Part shown: in pieces, positions 6,524-11,504 of the stretch
Layout of the letters: the number at the start of each line of letters is the position of its first letter
Numbering within the stretch: the stretch's first letter is position 1
Assembly (NCBI GenBank): GCA_030743445.1
Contig: JASLSL010000287.1
Coordinates: 1 to 11,504, forward strand
Direction: 5' to 3'
Length of the DNA: 11,504 nt
DNA from: Alphaproteobacteria bacterium
GTDB taxonomy: Bacteria > Pseudomonadota > Alphaproteobacteria > UBA8366
The notes under the pieces: model-generated
What the model was told of the DNA's origin: nothing
The model's input: only the letters and a program-made list of their open reading frames with translations
The model's database searches: none
Program-made: the position numbers and the translations under genes

Positions 6524-9511
6524 TCATTCGTCCGCCGGCAGCCGGTTCCGCGCGGCCTCGGCCGGCTCCATGATAATCGCCTCGAAGTGGCGGCGCACGG
6601 TCGCCGATGCCTGTTCCATCGCCGCCTCCAGCGCCGCGAAATCCTCCGCGCCGCCGGCGCGCACCAGGGCGTTGCGCTGGCCTTCCGGCATATGGTGGTC
6701 CTCGAAGCCTTCCTCGGCGGTCAACCGGATCACGCCCTGCACCCGGTGCCACAGCATGAGGGCGGATTGAAGCTCCGCCTCGACGTCCGGATCGAGCAGT
6801 CCCGCCGCTTTCAAATTGCCCAGGGCTTCCGCCGTCGCCATTGCCAAGACTTCGGGCCGTTCGGCCGCGTGCCTCAGTTGCAGGTACTGGGTAACGAACT
6901 CGACGTCGACCAGCCCGCCCGGCCGGTGCTTGATGTCCCAGGGCGAGCGCCCCGGGTGTTCCCGCGCCATGCGCCGGCGCATGTCGGCGACGTCGACCAC
7001 GAGACGATCCGGGTTGCGCTTGCCCGTCAGCGCGGTGCGAATATCGGTCTCGATAGCGCGGGTAATCTCCTCGGGCCCGGCGATCGCCCTGGCGCGGGTC
7101 AGGGCCATGTGCTCCCAGGTCCAGGCCGCGTCCGCCTGATAGGTCGCGAAGCCGTCGAGCCGGGTCGCGACCGGGCCTTTTTCGCCCGACGGCCGCAACC
7201 GCAGATCGACCTCGTAAATTTTGCCCTCGGATGTCAGCGAGGCGATCGCGCTGACGATGCGTTGGGCGAGCCGCATGTAATAGACTCCCGCCGGCAACGG
7301 CTTGGCGCCGTCCGACGTCTCCACGTCCGCCGCGTGGTCGTAAACGAAGACCAGGTCGAGATCGGATTCCGGCATCATCTCGCGGCCACCGAGCTTGCCG
7401 TAGGCGATCGCCGCCATCGCGCCGCCGGGAACGGTGCCGTGCCGGATGGAGAATTCCCGCTCGACGAAGGGCCAGAGCGCGCGGATCACGGTTTCCGCGA
7501 TCGCCGAGAGGGCGGGTCCCGCCGCCTGGCCGTCGGTCACGCCGTGCAGGATTTGCACGCCGACGCGGAACTTTTGGTCGTTGGTCCAGCGACGGGTCAC
7601 GTCGAGCACCTGCTCGAAGTGCTCGGCATGGCCGAGACGCGCCTCCAGATCCGCGGCGAGGGTGGAGAAATCTTCGACCGGTTGGTGAAAGTCGTCGGTC
7701 AGGACGTAGTCGAGCAGGCTCGGATTGCGCGCCAGCCAGTCGGCGAGGCGCGGCGCATCGCCCATCACGTCGGCAACCAGGTCCAGCAGTGCCGGGTTGG
7801 AATAAAACAGCGACAGCAACTGCACGCCGGCCGGCAGGCGGCCAAGGAACTCGTTGAACTTGGTGAAGGCGGCATCTGGATTGGCGGTGTTCGAGAGCGC
7901 CTCCAGGAGGCGCGGCGCCAGTTCGGTCAGCAACTGGCGCGCGCGCTCGCTGCGGGTCGCCCGGTAGCGCCCATGGTGCCAGGTCCGGATCACGCCGGCG
8001 ACCGAAGCGGCGTCCCGGAAGCCCATATTGCCGAGGGTCGCCAGGGTATCCGGATGCGGCTCGTTGCCGGTGAAGACCAGGGCGCCCTCGCCGCCGAGGT
8101 CCGGCGCCTCCTCGAACAGCCGGGCGTAATGCTCCTCGACCCGGCCGAGGTGCTCGACCAGGGCCGCCCGAAACGCCGCCGCGTCGTCGAACCCCATGAA
8201 AGTCGCCATATCGACGATCTGCTCATTGGTCTTGGGCAATTCGTGGGTCTGTTCGTCCTCGATCATCTGCAGCCGGTGCTCGAGGCGCCGCAGGAACCGG
8301 TAGGCGCCGTTCAATTCGTTCGATACCGCGTGCTCGATCTGGCCCTGGGCGACGAGCGCCTCCAGGACCTCGGCGAGGTGGCGGCCGCGCAGCGCCGGAT
8401 TGCGGCCGCCCCAGATCAACTGCTGGGTCTGGGCGAAGAACTCGATCTCGCGGATGCCGCCGCGGCCGAGCTTGATGTTGTGGCCGTTGACCGCGATCGC
8501 GGCGCCGCCGCGGTGGGCGGTGATCTGCCGCTTGATCGAGTGGATATCCTGGATCGCGGCGAAATCCAGGTTCTTGCGCCAGATGAACGGCCTGAGGCGC
8601 TGCAGGAAGGCCTCGCCTGCCTCCAGGTCGCCGGCGACCGGGCGGGCCCGGATCATCGCCATCCGCTCCCAGTTCTGGCCGACGCTCTCGTAGTACGTCT
8701 CGGCCGCCGGGATCGAGATCGCGAGCGGCGTCGTGCCGGGATCGGGTCGCAGGCGCAAATCGGTGCGGAACACGTAGCCGTCCGCCGTGCGCTCGTCCAT
8801 CAGGCGCATTAGGCTGCGGGTCGAGCGCACCAGTTCCGCCTGAATTTTCTCCGGATTATCGGTCTCGATCTTTTCCGGGTCGAACAGGACGATCAGGTCG
8901 ACGTCGCTCGAATAGTTCAGCTCGCGAGCGCCGAGCTTGCCCAAGGCGAGCACCACGTAACCGGATTCGCGCTCCGGATCGTCCACATTCCTTAGGGTGA
9001 AAACGCCGCGCGCCGCGAGGTCGCGCAACATATGACGCGTCGCCAGCGACAGCGTCCTGTCGGCAAAATCGCTGAGCGTCGCCATCACCTTCTCCAGGGG
9101 CCAGGCCTCGGTGATGTCGGCGATACCGATCAGAAGGGCTGCCCGCCGCTTCGCGTGGCGTAATCCCGACATCAACCGGTCGGCTCGTATCTCCATGCCG
9201 AGTTCCCGGTCGACGCCGTCCAAGAGAGCGTCGAAGGCGGTGTCGGGTCCGTCGCGCAGCAGGTTGCAGGCGAACGCCCACTCCCGTTGCATGCAGCGGC
9301 CGAGGAACGGGCTGTTGCCGAAAACGGCATCGAGCAGGCGCCGTCCCGCCGGATCGCCCGCGGCCGCCTCGGCATAGGCGTGCACTGTCTCGTCTTCGAT
9401 TGATTGCTCCAGCCAGTGCGCGACGCCGCGTGTCGCGCGGTCCGGGTCCGCCGCCGCCGGTAGGGCCTCGCGATCGAAGGTGAATAGGGAGAACGGCATA
9501 AAATTCGGCAA
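6524..9511 (-). CDS. glnE: Bifunctional glutamine synthetase adenylyltransferase / adenylyl-removing enzyme
   Basis: GlnE adds AMP to a tyrosine of glutamine synthetase and removes it, under control of the PII protein, thereby switching ammonium assimilation off and on. The 995-residue product has the family's two tandem nucleotidyltransferase domains. The N-terminal adenylyl-removing domain carries GKLGARELNYSSDVDLIVLF (191-210, Asp203 and Asp205). The C-terminal adenylylating domain carries YGKLGGREMMPESDLDLVFV (704-723, Asp717 and Asp719). Each is followed by its own GlnD/PII-uridylyltransferase-like helical region (for example KLGRGGIREIEFFAQ at 347-361 and KHRPGGLVDVEFVTQYLQLR at 861-880). 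All metal-binding aspartates are present and length is normal, so both activities should work. The start chosen is TTG at 9511, 5 nt after AGGA (9517-9520). ATG at 9499 is possible but poorly spaced from that site. The RidA-family gene follows. Confidence 0.97.
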   Translation of the reverse strand: MPNFMPFSLFTFDREALPAAADPDRATRGVAHWLEQSIEDETVHAYAEAAAGDPAGRRLLDAVFGNSPFLGRCMQREWAFACNLLRDGPDTAFDALLDGVDRELGMEIRADRLMSGLRHAKRRAALLIGIADITEAWPLEKVMATLSDFADRTLSLATRHMLRDLAARGVFTLRNVDDPERESGYVVLALGKLGARELNYSSDVDLIVLFDPEKIETDNPEKIQAELVRSTRSLMRLMDERTADGYVFRTDLRLRPDPGTTPLAISIPAAETYYESVGQNWERMAMIRARPVAGDLEAGEAFLQRLRPFIWRKNLDFAAIQDIHSIKRQITAHRGGAAIAVNGHNIKLGRGGIREIEFFAQTQQLIWGGRNPALRGRHLAEVLEALVAQGQIEHAVSNELNGAYRFLRRLEHRLQMIEDEQTHELPKTNEQIVDMATFMGFDDAAAFRAALVEHLGRVEEHYARLFEEAPDLGGEGALVFTGNEPHPDTLATLGNMGFRDAASVAGVIRTWHHGRYRATRSERARQLLTELAPRLLEALSNTANPDAAFTKFNEFLGRLPAGVQLLSLFYSNPALLDLVADVMGDAPRLADWLARNPSLLDYVLTDDFHQPVEDFSTLAADLEARLGHAEHFEQVLDVTRRWTNDQKFRVGVQILHGVTDGQAAGPALSAIAETVIRALWPFVEREFSIRHGTVPGGAMAAIAYGKLGGREMMPESDLDLVFVYDHAADVETSDGAKPLPAGVYYMRLAQRIVSAIASLTSEGKIYEVDLRLRPSGEKGPVATRLDGFATYQADAAWTWEHMALTRARAIAGPEEITRAIETDIRTALTGKRNPDRLVVDVADMRRRMAREHPGRSPWDIKHRPGGLVDVEFVTQYLQLRHAAERPEVLAMATAEALGNLKAAGLLDPDVEAELQSALMLWHRVQGVIRLTAEEGFEDHHMPEGQRNALVRAGGAEDFAALEAAMEQASATVRRHFEAIIMEPAEAARNRLPADE

Positions 9512-9520
9512 TCGGGTCCT
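9509..9520 (-). promoter_or_regulatory. glnE: Ribosome-binding site and TTG start of glnE
   Basis: On the minus strand AGGA (9517-9520) is followed by CCCGA and TTG (9511-9509). The in-frame ATG at 9499 would be 17 nt from the same AGGA and has no better site of its own. The TTG start adds four residues (MPNF). Confidence 0.5.
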
Positions 9521-9539
9521 GTGAATTTCGGGTCGTGCT

Positions 9540-9545
9540 ATTATA
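9540..9545 (-). promoter_or_regulatory. Candidate -10 element of glnE in the 66-bp divergent region
   Basis: Read on the minus strand the bases are a perfect TATAAT. A start near 9533 would give a leader of about 21 nt holding the AGGA site. No good -35 hexamer is seen upstream. The same bases read on the plus strand give TATTAT/TTATAT (9539-9546), which could serve the divergent AsmA-like gene. Confidence 0.4.
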
Positions 9546-9577
9546 TGTCATTCGCGTAAAAAGGATTTCGATCTGAC

Positions 9578-11504
9578 GTGATTCTCCGCACCTCTTTAAT
9601 TCTACTCGAGCTCGTCGGCGGCCTGCTGGCGGGGCTCGTCATCCTTGCCGCGGTCGCGATCTGGTGGCTCTCGAGCGGGCCGGTCTCGCTGAGTTTTCTT
9701 ACGCCGTACATCGAGGAAGCGGTGAGCGTCGAGGAGCGCTCGATTGCCGTGCGGATCCAGGACACGGTGCTGGTCTGGGCCGGGTGGGACCGCGCCGTCG
9801 ATATCCGCGCCAACAACGTCACCATTCTCGGCTCGGGCGGGAAAATTCTGGCGACGCTGCCCGAGGTCTCCCTCGGCCTGTCGCTCAACGCGATGATGTT
9901 CGGCACGGTGGCGCCGACCAGCCTGGACATTCTCGGGTTCAGCGCCACCGTCGAGCGCGCCGAGGACGGCCGGATCGACATGGGATTCATCGCCGGCGAG
10001 GACAGCCCCGCCGACGAGGCCTTCGTGCGCGAGCTGCCGGCGATATTCAGCGACCTGATGGGGCCGCCGGATAGTGGTGGCGCGTTCAGCTATCTCAGGC
10101 GGGTCAGTCTGCTCAATGTCGACCTGCGTTTCGAGGACCGTCTCAAGGACGCGATGTGGCATGCCCCGAACGCCGACGTCGTCTTCGTTCGGGGCGAGCG
10201 GGGATTCGAGGTCGATGCGGTCCTGGACCTCGACTTCGAAGGGCGCGAGAGCCGGGTCAGCGGCCATCTGGTCTTTGCCCGGGAGCGGCCGACCATGGCG
10301 GCCACGTTCCACTTCGTCGATCTGCGCCCGTCCGATGTGGCGAGCCGCCTGAAGGCCGGGGAGATTTTGTCCCGGTTCGACCTGCCGCTCGCGGGTTCGA
10401 TCGACGCCAAGATACGCAAGGACGGGGCGCTCGAATCGCTTGCGTTCGAGATCGAGGGGGCCGCCGGTAGCGTTGCCGGCGACGTCGTCATCCCGTCCGA
10501 CCAGGCCGACATCACGGTGTCGGCGCGGCTCGTGGACCTCAAGATCGTCGACTTCGCGCATATACTGCCGGGCCTGACCGCGCTGCAGATGCTGGATGTG
10601 GCGATCGCGGGCGGGGTCGTCGGCAAGTTCAGCCGGGCCGGCGAGGTGCGCGCCTTCGACTTCGACCTCAGCGGCGGTAAAGGCTGGCTCGACCTCAAGG
10701 ATAAACTGCCTGCGCCGATTGAAGTCGCCGGCCTGCGCCTGAAGGGCGCGGTCGAGGACGGACTGTTTCACGCCCGTATCGACGAGGCGTTCATCGACTT
10801 CGGCGGCCCGTCGATTTTGGTCGACGCGTCGGCCTACAGGCTCGGCGGGAACTATCGCCTCAGGCTCGATGCCAGGCTGGCGGAACTGCCGATGGGCGAT
10901 CTCGAGAGCTACTGGCCGATCGGTCTCGGCGTCACGGCGCGCAACTGGACGACCGCCAATATTCGGAAGGGCGTCGTCCGCGAAGGGCATCTCAACATGG
11001 TGATGCAGTTGCCCGTCGAAAGGCCCAGCGACATGTCCGTGGAATCGATATCCGGGACCATGAAATACGACGGTCTCGAAGTCGGTTATCTCGCCGACTT
11101 GCCCAAGGTCGCCGAGGTCGCGGGCACGGCGACGTTCGGGCGCGACCGGTTCGACCTGGACGTCACCGGGGGCCGGCTCGCGGACGTGACGATCGACCAC
11201 GGCCTCATCAACATGACCAAGCTCGACACCGACAACGAGCGCATCGTGATCGACCTTGTGCTGCGCGGCCCGTTGCGCACCGCGCTCGAGGTGCTCGACC
11301 GCGATCCGCTGAACTTCGTCAGCGAACTCGGCTTCGATCCCAAGGGCGTCGGGGGCGATCTGGCGATGCGTCTCGGTTTCCGGTTTCCGCTGCGCGCCGA
11401 CGTGAAGCGGAATCAGATAAACATCGCCGTCTCGTCGAAGCTTCGGGGCGTGACGCTCGACCCCGGGCCGTTCGACCTGAAGCTCCATGACGGCAACCTC
11501 AGCC
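9578..11504 (+). CDS. AsmA-like / DUF3971 membrane-anchored protein (partial, runs off the right edge)
   Basis: The frame starts with GTG at 9578 and is open for 642 codons to the window end. A stop at 9557-9559 in the same frame and the lack of another start fix the beginning; AAGGA (9561-9565) is 12 nt upstream, rather far. Residues 6-31 form a single membrane anchor, followed by GPVSLSFLTPYIEEAV (34-49), typical of alphaproteobacterial DUF3971/AsmA-like proteins. The rest is a long run of beta-strand-rich, alternating polar/hydrophobic sequence without cysteines or enzyme motifs. The family hallmark GVTARNWTTANIRKG is at about 451-465. AsmA-like/YhdP/TamB proteins are inner-membrane-anchored periplasmic beta-groove proteins thought to carry phospholipid to the outer membrane or affect outer-membrane assembly. 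That role is inferred from the family. Full-length relatives are usually above 1,000 residues, so a large part lies outside the window. Confidence 0.87.
   Translation, partial: MILRTSLILLELVGGLLAGLVILAAVAIWWLSSGPVSLSFLTPYIEEAVSVEERSIAVRIQDTVLVWAGWDRAVDIRANNVTILGSGGKILATLPEVSLGLSLNAMMFGTVAPTSLDILGFSATVERAEDGRIDMGFIAGEDSPADEAFVRELPAIFSDLMGPPDSGGAFSYLRRVSLLNVDLRFEDRLKDAMWHAPNADVVFVRGERGFEVDAVLDLDFEGRESRVSGHLVFARERPTMAATFHFVDLRPSDVASRLKAGEILSRFDLPLAGSIDAKIRKDGALESLAFEIEGAAGSVAGDVVIPSDQADITVSARLVDLKIVDFAHILPGLTALQMLDVAIAGGVVGKFSRAGEVRAFDFDLSGGKGWLDLKDKLPAPIEVAGLRLKGAVEDGLFHARIDEAFIDFGGPSILVDASAYRLGGNYRLRLDARLAELPMGDLESYWPIGLGVTARNWTTANIRKGVVREGHLNMVMQLPVERPSDMSVESISGTMKYDGLEVGYLADLPKVAEVAGTATFGRDRFDLDVTGGRLADVTIDHGLINMTKLDTDNERIVIDLVLRGPLRTALEVLDRDPLNFVSELGFDPKGVGGDLAMRLGFRFPLRADVKRNQINIAVSSKLRGVTLDPGPFDLKLHDGNLS

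Noticed and set aside
6587..8812. Plus-strand open frame of 741 codons opposite glnE
   Set aside because: It is antisense to a well-matched glnE, low in complexity (Arg/Gly/Val/Asp rich) with no recognisable motif. Such frames arise from GC-rich third-position bias.
9602..11488. Minus-strand open frame of 628 codons opposite the AsmA-like gene
   Set aside because: It is composed of His/Arg/Asp/Glu/Val-rich filler with no motif. The plus strand has the membrane anchor and family hallmarks.
1..11504. CRISPR arrays, insertion sequences, tRNA or rRNA genes, riboswitches
   Set aside because: I looked for direct repeats, transposase motifs, tRNA-like cloverleaf sequence and B12-riboswitch-like elements near the mutase genes and saw none. 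The glm genes overlap prfB and leave no room for a leader riboswitch.

Overview
The window comes from a GC-rich proteobacterial chromosome, most likely an alphaproteobacterium of the Rhodospirillales type. The grounds are strong G/C bias at third codon positions, frequent GTG/TTG starts, the frameshifted prfB, and a DUF3971/AsmA-like gene divergent from glnE. This placement is inference from sequence style and gene content; no phylogeny was possible.

Layout, left to right: (1) 1-840, minus strand: N-terminal part of a membrane chemoreceptor-like sensor with one N-terminal membrane helix and a periplasmic Cache domain, cut by the window edge. (2) 841-1146: intergenic, with a fair promoter for the sensor. 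(3) 1147-5652, plus strand: a tightly overlapping cluster of prfB (release factor 2, with the classical +1 frameshift at an in-frame UGA) and three genes of a coenzyme-B12 carbon-skeleton mutase of the glutamate mutase type: glmS (B12-binding subunit), glmL (ASKHA ATPase/reactivase) and glmE (catalytic subunit). (4) 5727-6101, plus: a small unrecognised protein with a C-terminal membrane segment. (5) 6102-9511, minus: glnE (glutamine synthetase adenylyltransferase/deadenylylase) followed by a RidA-family gene 32 bp downstream. (6) 9578-11504, plus: N-terminal two-thirds or so of a membrane-anchored AsmA-like/DUF3971 protein, divergent from glnE and cut by the window end.

The most interesting point is the B12 mutase. 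The small subunit and ATPase look like normal GlmS and GlmL. The catalytic subunit can be aligned to clostridial GlmE with a constant offset of 9 residues through the active site. In that alignment the cofactor-contacting Lys/Glu pair and two of the three substrate-binding arginines are kept. The third arginine (R149) and the glutamate that contacts the substrate amino group (E171) are both leucine. This looks like a working B12 mutase with a different, unassigned substrate, which routine annotation would name methylaspartate mutase.

It is also unusual that this metabolic operon is translationally coupled (GTGA overlap) to prfB, whose own translation is controlled by RF2 level. The mutase may therefore inherit RF2 autoregulation. 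The RidA-family protein lacks the arginine needed for classical imine deaminase activity, so its function is also open.
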